Shown in pieces: positions 26,040 to 35,011 of a stretch of DNA of 64,000 bases (positions are counted from its first letter, which is position 1; every line of letters starts with the position of its first letter). The notes under the pieces were generated by a model. The model was not told the DNA's origin and did not search any database. It worked only from the letters and a program-made list of their open reading frames with translations. Where the stretch lies: contig CAZOFT010000009.1 of the NCBI GenBank assembly GCA_964579395.1, positions 1 through 64,000 on the forward strand. The letters are read 5' to 3'. This DNA comes from JACOTV01 sp964579395 (lineage in GTDB: Bacteria > Patescibacteriota > Microgenomatia > UBA1406 > GWC2-37-13). The position numbers were made by a program, and so were the translations under genes.

Positions 26040-26668
26040 TCTGCTGTTTTTAAACCGATAACTTTTTCAACTTTAAATTTCTTTTCGTCACCGATAAGCT
26101 GATAGTATCCCGTATGCTCAAGCTGAGCATTCATAAGCTTTTGATAGTCTCCAAAGCCAAGATATACCAAATATCCCATCATAATATCAAAGTGGCAAAC
26201 AATTAGAATTGCTTTGCCCTCATCGGTTTCAAGAACTTTCTTCAGAAAGCTTTTAAAGCGAGCTACCGTGTCTGCGAGTGATTCCATATCATCTACATAT
26301 TTAAATGTCATGGCTTTATCTCCGTGGATTTTAGCTTCAGTTTCAAACGATTTTGGGTACTTTTCATGAGCCTCATCAAATGTTAACCCCTGCAACACAC
26401 CCCAATATCGTTCATTGATAAGCTCGTCCGACTTTACTTCGATCCCACGGCCTTCCGCAATAATTCTTGCGGTACTTTTTGCGCGAGTAAGGTTTGATGA
26501 ATAAATTTTATCGAGGTGAATATTCTTAAACTTTGCCGCTAACATTCTTGCCTGTTCCTCGCCTTTTGTAGTTAATGGATTTGGCTCCAAAGTCCCGCCT
26601 ATCTTACGTGCCAGGTTGATTTGCGCTTGTCCATGCCTCACCACATAAATTGTTGTGTGTTTATTCAT
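26036..26668 (-). CDS. Histidine phosphatase family protein
   Basis: 210 aa. Catalytic RHG at the start (VVRHGQAQ), NPLTTKGEEQARMLA, YSSNLTRAKSTARII, and the second His in IVCHFDIM. Matches cofactor-independent phosphoglycerate mutase-like phosphatases. Substrate unknown. The stop overlaps the opposite gene. Confidence 0.88.
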   Translation of the reverse strand: MNKHTTIYVVRHGQAQINLARKIGGTLEPNPLTTKGEEQARMLAAKFKNIHLDKIYSSNLTRAKSTARIIAEGRGIEVKSDELINERYWGVLQGLTFDEAHEKYPKSFETEAKIHGDKAMTFKYVDDMESLADTVARFKSFLKKVLETDEGKAILIVCHFDIMMGYLVYLGFGDYQKLMNAQLEHTGYYQLIGDEKKFKVEKVIGLKTAD

Positions 26669-26681
26669 AAATAATAGAAAA

Positions 26682-27275
26682 TTATAATACGTTTCTACTT
26701 ATAAGCTCTGACTTTAACATGTCAGCGTCTTTAAAATGAATCGTCTTCATCCCTAATTCGTTTGCGATCTCGATATTTTCCTCAGCATCATCCACCAAAA
26801 GTGCTTCCTGCGGCAGCAGTTTCATCACAGATAATATTTCTCTAAATGCCTCAATTTCCGGTTTACAGTACCCATTTTGAAACGAGAAAGAAACGGTATG
26901 AAATAACTGGTGAAACTTATACTTGTCTTCACAATAGGTGATCCACTCCTTGGCATGTACAGAGAGCAATCCTAGTTTATAAGTTTGTTTTTCTCTAATC
27001 TCCTCAATAATATCTCTAACGCCACTTATCTCCGCCATATTACTTCTGATAAGCTTTTTCAAAGTACTTTTATTGACTTTCCAGTTGTACATGCTAATTA
27101 GACTTTTCCAATATGTGTCTTCTGAAATTTCTCCCCTAAAGAGTCTTGTGGTTACTTCATTATACAAATGGTAATTATTAACCTTAGCTCCAACAATTTC
27201 ACTTAAAGGATCTTCAATTCCTATAATTCCCCTTAAGTAAACATCGGAGAGGTCAAAAATAATACCTTTATACAT
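26682..27275 (-). CDS. HAD-superfamily hydrolase
   Basis: 197 aa from the ATG at 27275. Motif I is FDLSDVYL, with Ser where many HADs have the second Asp (comparable to the DLGNV-type HADs), motif II LLSVHA, motif III Lys in YCKPE, motif IV LLVDDAEENIEIA. A helical cap sits between motifs I and II. Likely a small-molecule phosphatase. The stop of this gene lies 13 nt upstream of the phosphatase start, so the two are probably co-transcribed. Confidence 0.85.
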   Translation of the reverse strand: MYKGIIFDLSDVYLRGIIGIEDPLSEIVGAKVNNYHLYNEVTTRLFRGEISEDTYWKSLISMYNWKVNKSTLKKLIRSNMAEISGVRDIIEEIREKQTYKLGLLSVHAKEWITYCEDKYKFHQLFHTVSFSFQNGYCKPEIEAFREILSVMKLLPQEALLVDDAEENIEIANELGMKTIHFKDADMLKSELISRNVL

Positions 27276-27358
27276 AGCTTGGTATACTATTATAAAATAG
27301 TCTTGAACTTCTTTGAGAAGAGATATATAATCCGCGTTAGAACAATCCAAACAGTATT

Positions 27359-27940
27359 ATGGCACGACCAGAAGTGATATATTTCGAGGGCCTTCCTTTT
27401 AGCGGCAAAACATCAATTACTTCTCAAATTGCAGAAGAGTACCCCGATGAATTCGCTTCAGTTGAAGAGTATACACACCCCGATAAAGATATTCCAGGAA
27501 TATTTGATTATCAGGAGTTTTTTATGCGTAATGACGAGCTGAAGTATCAGATTGCCAGAGCGTGTGAGAGGAGATGTCTTGTTGATCGAGGTCACTTATC
27601 AACTGTTTTATATAGTCATGCATACAACAGAATAAATGACGATAGGGATTTGGCCTTTGTTGATGACTGGTATAGGGGAAAAATTCTTAGAGAGAATATG
27701 TTGCCGGATATGTACATTCATTTAGACGTCAGCCCAGAGACATCAATCGCGAGGCGAACTGGACCGCTAGTTGAAGATAACATGTGGGATCATCTAGAAG
27801 GGCTCCAGTTTGCGCGTACACATTTTCCTTTGTATGTAGCCATGTATGAGTCACATATCCCGGTTATAACATTAGACTCAGAGAGTAGATCGATTTCTGA
27901 ATTAAAAACTGATGTAGAGTTAATTTTGGGCTTGCGTTGA
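27359..27940 (+). CDS. P-loop nucleoside/nucleotide kinase-like protein
   Basis: 193 aa. Walker A GLPFSGKTS (about 11-19), DRGHLSTVLYSHAYN as the substrate-binding DR(x) region, HLDVSP, and RRTGP as a lid-type motif. Resembles thymidylate kinase and deoxynucleoside kinase folds but is not a clear Tmk. It starts a six-gene operon. The 83-nt divergent gap to the HAD gene holds its promoter, though no clean -10 is close to this ATG. Confidence 0.72.
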   Translation: MARPEVIYFEGLPFSGKTSITSQIAEEYPDEFASVEEYTHPDKDIPGIFDYQEFFMRNDELKYQIARACERRCLVDRGHLSTVLYSHAYNRINDDRDLAFVDDWYRGKILRENMLPDMYIHLDVSPETSIARRTGPLVEDNMWDHLEGLQFARTHFPLYVAMYESHIPVITLDSESRSISELKTDVELILGLR

Positions 27941-27947
27941 AGTAGAA

Positions 27948-29276
27948 ATGAAAAAAGTAGCTATCGTCTATATTGCACATGATGGATATACAAGCATGTA
28001 TACCGGAGTGGGCACAGTCGCGCGCGACTTTCTACTTTCTTTTCCTGAAGTAGTAAAACATCTACAAAAAAAATTAAACTACTCTTATGAGTTATTTGCA
28101 ACAACGATAAAATACAACAAAAATTGCTTTGGATACTCGGAGAATTTAAAACAGAGTACATTGGAATTCATAAAGAAGCATGAAAATATCAAGCTCATTG
28201 AATTACTTAATGGCTCTCACGGAGAAGAATCATATGCTGGAGTTGGAAATTGGAAAGCGGCAAGTATTTCTGCCGCCACTTTTATCTATTCTCTTTCTTT
28301 GAGCTACGACTATGTAATTGCCATTGCTGTAGATACTCCTTTTGCGCAAGTTGCTAACTACTATTTTAACCAGTATGAAAGTCAGAATGTAGAGATTGTA
28401 TGGCTACCTCAGAGCACCGTCATAATTCACAGGGAAAAACAAAAGACACTATCCTCAGAGGAAGAGTTGCGTTTTAAGTGGGAGAAAGTCTGTATCGATC
28501 TCGCAAATATACATAACCAAGTTTTTATCGGTAGCGTCGGTAAGTACATGAAGAGGCACTTAATAGAAGATTTTGGAGCTATGCCGGAGAAGATCGTCAA
28601 CCTGACCAACTCTCTGTACTTAAACAGACTGGACACATATAGAGTTAGTCAGAAATCTATCGAAAATACATTGCAGAAACTAGGGCTACCATGTGATAGA
28701 CCCATACTCTTCTCCTTCGGTAGAGCCGAATATTATAAGGGCTTAGATTTAGTTTTGCTTGGATCCCTCGATCTTATAAAAAAATACAACTATTTTGTGC
28801 TCGTTCTTGCTTCACCATATGAGGACAATCAGCGCGATCTAATATTAACAAAACTGAAAAAAATAGCCAAAAGCCATACAAAAGATATGAAAGTCATATC
28901 TACGCAAGATTTTCTGCTCCCTCATATTATTATGCAGTGGAAAAATACAAATATTCTCGCAGTTCTCTCAAGAGCGGAGCCTTTTGGATTAATTCCAATA
29001 GAATCCAGATATTACAAGAATCAAAAACTTACACTTCTTGTGTCTGCGGTCGGAGGATTGAATGAACAGGTAATTGATGGAGAAGATGGGTTTGTTACGC
29101 AATTGAAACAAGATGACATTAATGCGTCACTTAAAAAAATAGTTAGATTGTCGAGTCAAGCCAAGAAAAAGATAGCTTTGGCAGGTTACAATAAGGTAAG
29201 TGATTTATACAATCAGATTAATGTTAATGTAGAGTTTATTGAGAATAGGCTTAAGTCGTTACAAGTTAGGGAATGA
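27948..29276 (+). CDS. GT4-like glycosyltransferase
   Basis: 442 aa. GT-B fold: N-terminal domain starting KKVAIVYIAHDGYTSMYTGVGTVARDF, C-terminal domain with FGRAEYYKGLDL and RAEPFGLIPIES (E-x7-E-type donor motif, about residue 344), then SAVGGLNEQVIDGEDGFV. Starts 7 nt after the kinase gene and overlaps the region of the cupin start. Donor and acceptor unknown. Confidence 0.87.
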   Translation: MKKVAIVYIAHDGYTSMYTGVGTVARDFLLSFPEVVKHLQKKLNYSYELFATTIKYNKNCFGYSENLKQSTLEFIKKHENIKLIELLNGSHGEESYAGVGNWKAASISAATFIYSLSLSYDYVIAIAVDTPFAQVANYYFNQYESQNVEIVWLPQSTVIIHREKQKTLSSEEELRFKWEKVCIDLANIHNQVFIGSVGKYMKRHLIEDFGAMPEKIVNLTNSLYLNRLDTYRVSQKSIENTLQKLGLPCDRPILFSFGRAEYYKGLDLVLLGSLDLIKKYNYFVLVLASPYEDNQRDLILTKLKKIAKSHTKDMKVISTQDFLLPHIIMQWKNTNILAVLSRAEPFGLIPIESRYYKNQKLTLLVSAVGGLNEQVIDGEDGFVTQLKQDDINASLKKIVRLSSQAKKKIALAGYNKVSDLYNQINVNVEFIENRLKSLQVRE

Positions 29277-29278
29277 TT

Positions 29279-29644
29279 ATGAATGTCATAAATATAAAGA
29301 ATCTAGAAACAAAACATTTTGCACCTCATGGTGGGAAGAAGAAAATTGACATGAAGTTTGCCTTTTCAGACTTAAAGGAAACGGGCATTCCCAGCAGCTG
29401 GGAATTCTTCGGATATGCTGAATTTCCTGTTGGTTCTACAGCAGGATGGCATCAGCACATCGGCAACGATGAGTGGTTTTATATAATTGATGGCGAGGCG
29501 GAGATCATAATAGACAACGAACGACATTCCTTAAAAAAAGGCGATATTGTTCTGACTGAAGACGGAAGTTATCATGATATTGTTAATGTGAAAAAGAAAT
29601 TAATCTTAATAGCGATTGAAGTCGAAACGAAAAAACAGATATGA
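29279..29644 (+). CDS. Cupin-fold protein
   Basis: 121 aa from the ATG at 29279, chosen because AGGGA sits 6 nt before it, one of the few Shine-Dalgarno-like sites in the window. Cupin motif 1 is GWHQHIGNDEWFYIIDGEAEI, with metal ligands H, H and E; motif 2 is weaker (GSYHDIVN). Could be an isomerase or dioxygenase-like enzyme, or a sensor of the operon's sugar metabolite. Confidence 0.82.
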   Translation: MNVINIKNLETKHFAPHGGKKKIDMKFAFSDLKETGIPSSWEFFGYAEFPVGSTAGWHQHIGNDEWFYIIDGEAEIIIDNERHSLKKGDIVLTEDGSYHDIVNVKKKLILIAIEVETKKQI

Positions 29645-30606
29645 ACAGTGTCTTAGTTATCGGTGGGTCTCGATTTGTAGGACCGCCTCTCATCAGAAAA
29701 CTAGTTGCATCTGGCGATATGGTTACCGTCTTTAATAGAGGTAATGATTATGGCCATCGATATCCTAAAGAAGTAAAATTCATAAAAGGAGATCGTCACA
29801 ATAGAGACGAGCTCAAGCAACTCTCAAAAACGACATTTGACATAGTTTATGATATGTGTTGTTTTAATGCGTTAGAAGCTACCTCATTACTGAGGTATGT
29901 AAAACCACAGCTACATATTATTTTCTTTAGTAGCGCCGCTGTGTATAAGAAAACTCCCATATTTCCACTTGAGGAGGATTCTGAACTTGGCGAATGGTCT
30001 ACTTTTGGAGATTATGGAACGGGAAAGGCTGCAGCGGAGAAAGTATATAGTCATTTTGCTCAAAAAAATAATATTAAAGCGACAATGCTAAGACCTGTCT
30101 ATCTGCTCGGAAATAACAACTATTTTGACCGTGAGAATTACTTATTTTCAAGAATTTTAAAAGATCAGACTATTCTTTTACCCGGTGATGGCAAAGCTCT
30201 TATACAATTCGGCTTTCTGGATGAAACAGTAGAGGCATTTTATAAAATTCCTAAGCTTCAGAAACAGAGTATCGAGTATGTAAATATAGCGGGCAGTCAA
30301 TATTTGTCCTTAAGAGACTTCATTTTGCTTTGTGGTCAAATAGCAAACAAACAGCCACGAATAACAAATATAGAAAACAAGAAGTATGGCATTTTAGAAG
30401 AGGAGTTTTATGATGATCTCTATCCGTTTCCGAATGTGACTTTTATCGTGTCCAACAAAAAAATGGTAGGCGCATATCAAATACAAACTGAAGAACTAGT
30501 TGCTGGTTTGACGAAGATATATAAGCAGTGGAAAAAAGAATGGAATGGAGAAGTGCTTAGATATCCGATTGAAGAAAAATTACTCAAGGCATATGGTGTG
30601 CTATGA
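29641..30606 (+). CDS. NAD-dependent epimerase/dehydratase family protein
   Basis: 321 aa. N-terminal VIGGSRFVGPPL is a variant of GxxGxxG, typical of the atypical SDR group close to CSP41/isoflavone reductase-like epimerases. The catalytic Tyr-Lys is altered or shifted (SSAAVYKK, DYGTGKAAAEK). Overlaps the cupin stop by 4 nt. Likely modifies a nucleotide sugar. Confidence 0.8.
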   Translation: MNSVLVIGGSRFVGPPLIRKLVASGDMVTVFNRGNDYGHRYPKEVKFIKGDRHNRDELKQLSKTTFDIVYDMCCFNALEATSLLRYVKPQLHIIFFSSAAVYKKTPIFPLEEDSELGEWSTFGDYGTGKAAAEKVYSHFAQKNNIKATMLRPVYLLGNNNYFDRENYLFSRILKDQTILLPGDGKALIQFGFLDETVEAFYKIPKLQKQSIEYVNIAGSQYLSLRDFILLCGQIANKQPRITNIENKKYGILEEEFYDDLYPFPNVTFIVSNKKMVGAYQIQTEELVAGLTKIYKQWKKEWNGEVLRYPIEEKLLKAYGVL

Positions 30607-31637
30607 AAAAAACAGACAAAATCACAATTGTAATTGTTGGATTTGGAAACATGGGTAGAGACTGGGTTCCAGTCCTGAAAAAGGATAAGGCAATTGTCGT
30701 GCTTGGGGTAGTAGACGTTATAGATAGAAATATTGAAGATGCTAAGCAGTTACTAAACCTCGATAATTCAAGTGTAGGAAAGGACCTTGGAGCCATTTTG
30801 AGGGAAAAAAAGCCAGACGTAATACTGAATACTACGCCTCCTGCGTTTCATGCCGAAGTGGTTAAACTAGCACTTCGACACAATTGCCATATACTTGGCG
30901 AAAAACCGATTTCGTTATCACTTGCAGAAGCTGAGAGTATTGTACGTCTCTGCACCAAGAGAAAGCGAATATACATGATCAATCAAAATTATCGCTGGAA
31001 TCCAGCTGTGCAGAAAATCAAATCTGTCTTAGATGCCGGCAGGATTGGGGAAATAAACTCAATCTCAATTATCTACTCTCAAAATTTTAAATTCGTCGAT
31101 ACTTTTAGGTACAAAATCGATCATCCTTTCATTCTTGACATGGCGGTCCACCACTATGATCTAGTACGTTACTTCACCATGTCCCAAGCTAGATCAGTAT
31201 ATTGCGTTGAGTACAATGTAAAAACCAGCCCTTTCAAGAATGGATCAAGTGCATCTTCTATTTTTCAAATGGAATCGGGTGTAGTGTTCGGATACCATGG
31301 GTCTTGGGGAGGTATTGGAGAAGGAACTAGCTTCATGGGTCAGTGGAAAATAGCTGGCAGTAAGGGCTCGATTACATGGGATGGAAACGAATCTCCACGA
31401 CTTGAGTATTTAAAAAATGACAAAATAAAAGTGCTGAATCTTACCGTTTCACCACTCCTCAACAACAGCACAAAAGAAGCATTTGAATACGAACTCGCCT
31501 TTACTCTCAAGCGCTTTGTGTCGGCAATAAAAACAGGCACTCAACCGGAGACATGGTGTGGAGATAATTTACATACTCTTAAAATGATTCTCGCCTCGTT
31601 AGACTCTGCACAAAAGAACAGATTGGTACAAGTTTAA
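30603..31637 (+). CDS. Gfo/Idh/MocA family oxidoreductase
   Basis: 344 aa. N-terminal Rossmann fold (IVGFGNMGRDWVPVL), the signature GEKPISLSLAEA with the catalytic Lys (about residue 100), and the HHYD region (VHHYDLVRYF) with the second catalytic His. Oxidises or reduces a sugar or cyclitol at the NAD(P) site. Overlaps the previous gene by 4 nt, so it is part of the six-gene operon. Confidence 0.9.
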   Translation: MKKTDKITIVIVGFGNMGRDWVPVLKKDKAIVVLGVVDVIDRNIEDAKQLLNLDNSSVGKDLGAILREKKPDVILNTTPPAFHAEVVKLALRHNCHILGEKPISLSLAEAESIVRLCTKRKRIYMINQNYRWNPAVQKIKSVLDAGRIGEINSISIIYSQNFKFVDTFRYKIDHPFILDMAVHHYDLVRYFTMSQARSVYCVEYNVKTSPFKNGSSASSIFQMESGVVFGYHGSWGGIGEGTSFMGQWKIAGSKGSITWDGNESPRLEYLKNDKIKVLNLTVSPLLNNSTKEAFEYELAFTLKRFVSAIKTGTQPETWCGDNLHTLKMILASLDSAQKNRLVQV

Positions 31638-31645
31638 ATTTACAT

Positions 31646-32365
31646 ATGTCGCAAGAAGAATTCGGACTGAATCCTGAGAAAGTCGAGCGTTTATCTGAAA
31701 GTATTCTTCCGCTTAGAGTTAGACGCTCAATACCTCTTCCTCCAGGAATAGAAAATGCTGTAGATCTACAAATTGGCGATCAAGAAGAGGTGCGGCTAAT
31801 TACAGAGCGAACAAGTCCGTTTAGGATGATTGCATATAAAGATATAATAAACGGTAAAGAACACTTGGCCGTAATAAAAGGGATCGGTGACGGCACCGAC
31901 GTTCCTATTCGTGTACATTCGTCTTGCCTTACGGCCGAGACATTCCATGCGTCTACTTGCGACTGCCAAGAGCAATTAGACGAAGCCCTCGTTCATGCCG
32001 ATGAAGCAGGATTAGGTGGAGTAATTTGGCTCAACCAAGAGGGCAATGACAATGGACTTGGACCCAAACTTGCTCAAATCGAACATGAACGACTTACTGG
32101 CACATTTGAATCGGTCGAATATAAGGGAGAGCTATTTGCCGATAATCGTACTTATGAGGCCGCTGCGTCAATATTGCGAGATTTAGGTATTAAAAGCGTA
32201 TGGCTCATTACAAATAATCCTGATAAAATCGACGGACTTCGTGCATTGGGGATTGACGTCACAGGTAGAATTCCTAGCATAGTAAATATGGGAGCGACTA
32301 TAGCTACTTCATATTTGCATGCAAGGCGCGCGGAAACAAATTACTTAGGCGGTCAAGAAAGCTGA
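31646..32365 (+). CDS. Divergent GTP cyclohydrolase II-like protein (RibA family)
   Basis: 239 aa. Zinc ligands Cys94, Cys105 and Cys107 are conserved (SSCLT...STCDC). The Asp and Arg that follow the phosphate loop (FADNRTYE, Asp166 and Arg168) are kept. However, E. coli RibA's QEGRNIGL is QEGNDNGL here, and the catalytic Tyr (KIRAY) aligns without gaps to Ile145. No ribB-like domain is fused. It starts 8 nt after the oxidoreductase gene. It could form formamidopyrimidine rather than the usual product, or serve a specialised pathway. No riboflavin genes are nearby. Confidence 0.72.
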   Translation: MSQEEFGLNPEKVERLSESILPLRVRRSIPLPPGIENAVDLQIGDQEEVRLITERTSPFRMIAYKDIINGKEHLAVIKGIGDGTDVPIRVHSSCLTAETFHASTCDCQEQLDEALVHADEAGLGGVIWLNQEGNDNGLGPKLAQIEHERLTGTFESVEYKGELFADNRTYEAAASILRDLGIKSVWLITNNPDKIDGLRALGIDVTGRIPSIVNMGATIATSYLHARRAETNYLGGQES

Positions 32366-32376
32366 CAATATTGTCA

Positions 32377-32405
32377 TTGAATATACTATAGGTAGTTTGT
32401 ATAAT
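32377..32405 (+). promoter_or_regulatory. Sigma-70 promoter (near-leaderless) for the HEAT-like gene
   Basis: -35 TTGAAT (32377-32382), 17-bp spacer, -10 TATAAT (32400-32405), then 9 nt to the ATG at 32415. Confidence 0.65.
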
Positions 32406-32414
32406 AGAGCCTTT

Positions 32415-33620
32415 ATGTATGTCGAAAGGGAAGGATCAACCATTCAGTACGCAAACCAACTTGGACGGGACGCCGTATACAACGTTTGGGATAATCAGTC
32501 CGGTCAGTTTGGATACATCAAGGATGCAATTCAATCGGGTGAAATGCCAATTGATGTTGCAGTGGGAACGGCAAATGACTGGCTTGGATCCCAAGACCCA
32601 GCTCAGGTAAAAGCAGGAATCCACATCTACAGGCTTTGTATGTGGCAGGAGCCACAGGTGGCTGACGAATGGGTTGAAAAAGCACCAACATTGTTTGAGC
32701 ATCCTCATCCACGTATTCGTCATTCTACAATTTGGAATTTGCGCACTGCTGCGTGGCAAGACCCAAGGCACGGGCGTTTCGGGCTTGATTTTGCACAAGC
32801 AGGCTTGCTCGATCCTGACCCTGGTGTTCAGCGTGCCTCTATGTGGGCACATGGCGATTTTACAGTCAACGACCCGAACCTATTTAGAGACGCATTTGCG
32901 TCGTTGCAGGAATTTCTTGATTCTAATCCGAAAGAGTCAAATTATTTATTTGCGTTAGAAAGATTTTTTAAGTCTTTAAAGCAGCCATTTGGAGATACTC
33001 CTGAATATCGCAATATGCTCGCGAAGATGATCGAAGAAAGTACCGGATATCCAGGATTAAGAGCGAGAAGTGTGCGATTGTTGGATGATGAGGTTTGTCC
33101 TGCCGCAGCCGCTGAAGACAAACGTGTTGTAAGAGAGAAGTTGCATGAGGCAACCAGAGATTCAAGTATTGCGGGATTGGTTGGATTTGATTTGTACGAT
33201 CAGGCATTTGTGTCTACAGCGCACGATTTTGCGAACGCGGGAACGTTTGAGGAAGGTCTTCAACACCTTAAGGTGATGAAATATCTTGCATGGATGAGTG
33301 GTAGTCTAAGGGAGCCTTTTGAGATTGTTGCGGGAACACTACTTGATAAACGTGATGGTGATTTGGCCAGGAGTGCGAGTGTGGTATTGGCTGACTGCAC
33401 AATACGTCAACCTGACGATCTGGCACAAACGGCAACAGATGCAGTGAGTTCGTTTTACCGGGTATCGGATATTGACGGTTCTCAAATCGTGGTTCAACTC
33501 ATACTTGACCCAGTTCGATGTGCGGGAGACGAAGCAAGACAAGCAGTTCAAGCAATCACCCCGATCCTATACGAACACGCTGCAAATAGATCCGTAACGT
33601 ATGCCCTAGACAATGCATAG
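32415..33620 (+). CDS. HEAT-repeat-like protein of unknown function
   Basis: 401 aa from the ATG at 32415, chosen by promoter spacing; a TTG at 32397 is the upstream alternative. Repeated helical units such as APTLFEHPHPRIRHSTIWNL and AGLLDPDPGVQRASMWAHG look like HEAT repeats (two helices with a Pro/Asp turn). No enzyme motif, signal peptide or TM. Its stop directly abuts the stop of the convergent amidohydrolase gene. Base composition is less AT-rich than the operon before it. Function unknown, likely scaffolding. Confidence 0.68.
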   Translation: MYVEREGSTIQYANQLGRDAVYNVWDNQSGQFGYIKDAIQSGEMPIDVAVGTANDWLGSQDPAQVKAGIHIYRLCMWQEPQVADEWVEKAPTLFEHPHPRIRHSTIWNLRTAAWQDPRHGRFGLDFAQAGLLDPDPGVQRASMWAHGDFTVNDPNLFRDAFASLQEFLDSNPKESNYLFALERFFKSLKQPFGDTPEYRNMLAKMIEESTGYPGLRARSVRLLDDEVCPAAAAEDKRVVREKLHEATRDSSIAGLVGFDLYDQAFVSTAHDFANAGTFEEGLQHLKVMKYLAWMSGSLREPFEIVAGTLLDKRDGDLARSASVVLADCTIRQPDDLAQTATDAVSSFYRVSDIDGSQIVVQLILDPVRCAGDEARQAVQAITPILYEHAANRSVTYALDNA

Positions 33621-34727
33621 TTAGTTGTGGTGAAACCCAAGAGAAGTCATAAAATTCAACACATTATCTCCTAAGTCTTCAACGTAATAACCTCCCTCTT
33701 GAATACAAAGCGTAGGCAGATGTAATTCACCTATTAATTTTGCAGCTTCTGCAAAGCCCTTTTTTGTTATTTTGAAAATATTGAGAGGATCTTTTTCGTA
33801 TCCGTCGAATCCAAGCGAAACCAAAAGATGGCTAGGACAGAACGCTTCTATGTTTGAGATGATTTTTGTCAAGGAGACTAGAAATGCATCGTCTCCACTG
33901 CCGATTTCAAGTGGAATATTGAGGTTGTATCCAATCCCTTTTCCTTCACCTACCTCATCAGATAAGCCACTATAATATGGTGGAATTTTTGCTGGAGAAC
34001 CATGAATCGAACCATAAAACACATTAGCAGAATCATAAAATATTTCCTGAGTACCATTTCCATGGTGTGCGTCGATGTCAACAATAGCAACTTTTCCTCC
34101 CAGCTCTCGCTCAATAAACCGCGCGGCAATTGCAGCATTATTAAGATAACAATATGAACCTGCTTTGTTGTGCTCTGCATGGTGACCAGGAGGGCGCGTA
34201 AGTACATATACTAGGGGGAAGCCTTCGCTCAGAAGATGAGCTCCTGTTAAGGCGGTGTGAGCTGAAAGCATTGCCATTTCATATGTATTACCAGACACTG
34301 GAGTTGCGGTATCAAAATGATAGAAGCCTTTTACGGCCTCAACATGGGACGCTCTCGGAGAAGGACCATGCGGAAATACAGACGGGAATGTAAAAGCCGG
34401 ATATTCGGCAACATCCGCTGCGTGAGTTTGTGGATTAATGGACCTTGCTAAAAGTATATTTGGAAGGCTGGTTAAGTGTTCACTTGTAGATCTAAGATGG
34501 GCGACGTAGTCTGGGTCGTGAACTTCGTAAACGTATGATACATCGAATGGCTCAGGCTCAAAGCTTCTCATTGATAAGGAGACACTTCCTTGTTTTAATG
34601 AATGTATTATTGAGTCAGACCTACTTGGAAGATCGAATGAATCTCTTGAAATACCATCAAAATTCCCTGGAGGTGGATTGTGTTTGATTGAGGATTCACT
34701 CCAAACTGCTGCTATTTCTTTTGGCAT
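33621..34727 (-). CDS. Histone deacetylase/acetylpolyamine amidohydrolase family protein
   Basis: 368 aa from the ATG at 34727; a TTG at 34751 is less likely. Signatures: RPPGHHAE (His pair), IVDIDAHHGNGTQEIFY (zinc Asp and His), and SLGFDGY for the second Asp. Belongs to the class II HDAC-like acetylpolyamine amidohydrolases and acetoin utilisation proteins. Substrate unknown; acetylated polyamines or sugars are possible given its setting among sugar-metabolism genes. Confidence 0.9.
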   Translation of the reverse strand: MPKEIAAVWSESSIKHNPPPGNFDGISRDSFDLPSRSDSIIHSLKQGSVSLSMRSFEPEPFDVSYVYEVHDPDYVAHLRSTSEHLTSLPNILLARSINPQTHAADVAEYPAFTFPSVFPHGPSPRASHVEAVKGFYHFDTATPVSGNTYEMAMLSAHTALTGAHLLSEGFPLVYVLTRPPGHHAEHNKAGSYCYLNNAAIAARFIERELGGKVAIVDIDAHHGNGTQEIFYDSANVFYGSIHGSPAKIPPYYSGLSDEVGEGKGIGYNLNIPLEIGSGDDAFLVSLTKIISNIEAFCPSHLLVSLGFDGYEKDPLNIFKITKKGFAEAAKLIGELHLPTLCIQEGGYYVEDLGDNVLNFMTSLGFHHN

Positions 34728-34769
34728 ATGTAACGTGTAACTATAGTTCAAACAAGTAAACGCAATTGG

Positions 34770-34778
34770 ATTATACCA
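34770..34778 (-). promoter_or_regulatory. Extended -10 promoter for the HDAC-family gene
   Basis: Minus strand TGGTATAAT extended -10, about 42 nt before the ATG at 34727, giving a predicted leader of about 35 nt, unlike the leaderless genes nearby. Confidence 0.55.
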
Positions 34779-34811
34779 GAAAGATTATTAGAAGGCTCCG
34801 AAAACTTGGAC

Positions 34812-34991
34812 TCAAGACTCAGTGTCAAACTCGAACCATGGATTACCTCTAGTCGTCATCCCGATGGATTGTTTCGGTTGAGTATTTGACGTTGAGGCGG
34901 CGGGCGATGACACTGAAACATGGGGCGCCTCATAGGTTTGCTGGTAGAAGAGCGTTGATTCGTGTTGTGCAAGCTTAGAAATATATTCCAT
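34812..34991 (-). CDS. Small hypothetical protein (59 aa)
   Basis: ORF from the ATG at 34991, divergent from the TPR gene at 35012. The protein begins MEYISKLAQHESTLFYQQTY and has a Ser/Thr/Pro-rich C-terminal half. The reading frame stays open far upstream through the opposite TPR gene, so the ORF may be chance. No family recognised. Confidence 0.3.
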   Translation of the reverse strand: MEYISKLAQHESTLFYQQTYEAPHVSVSSPAASTSNTQPKQSIGMTTRGNPWFEFDTES

Positions 34992-35011
34992 CGATATGAT
35001 AATGTAGTTGT

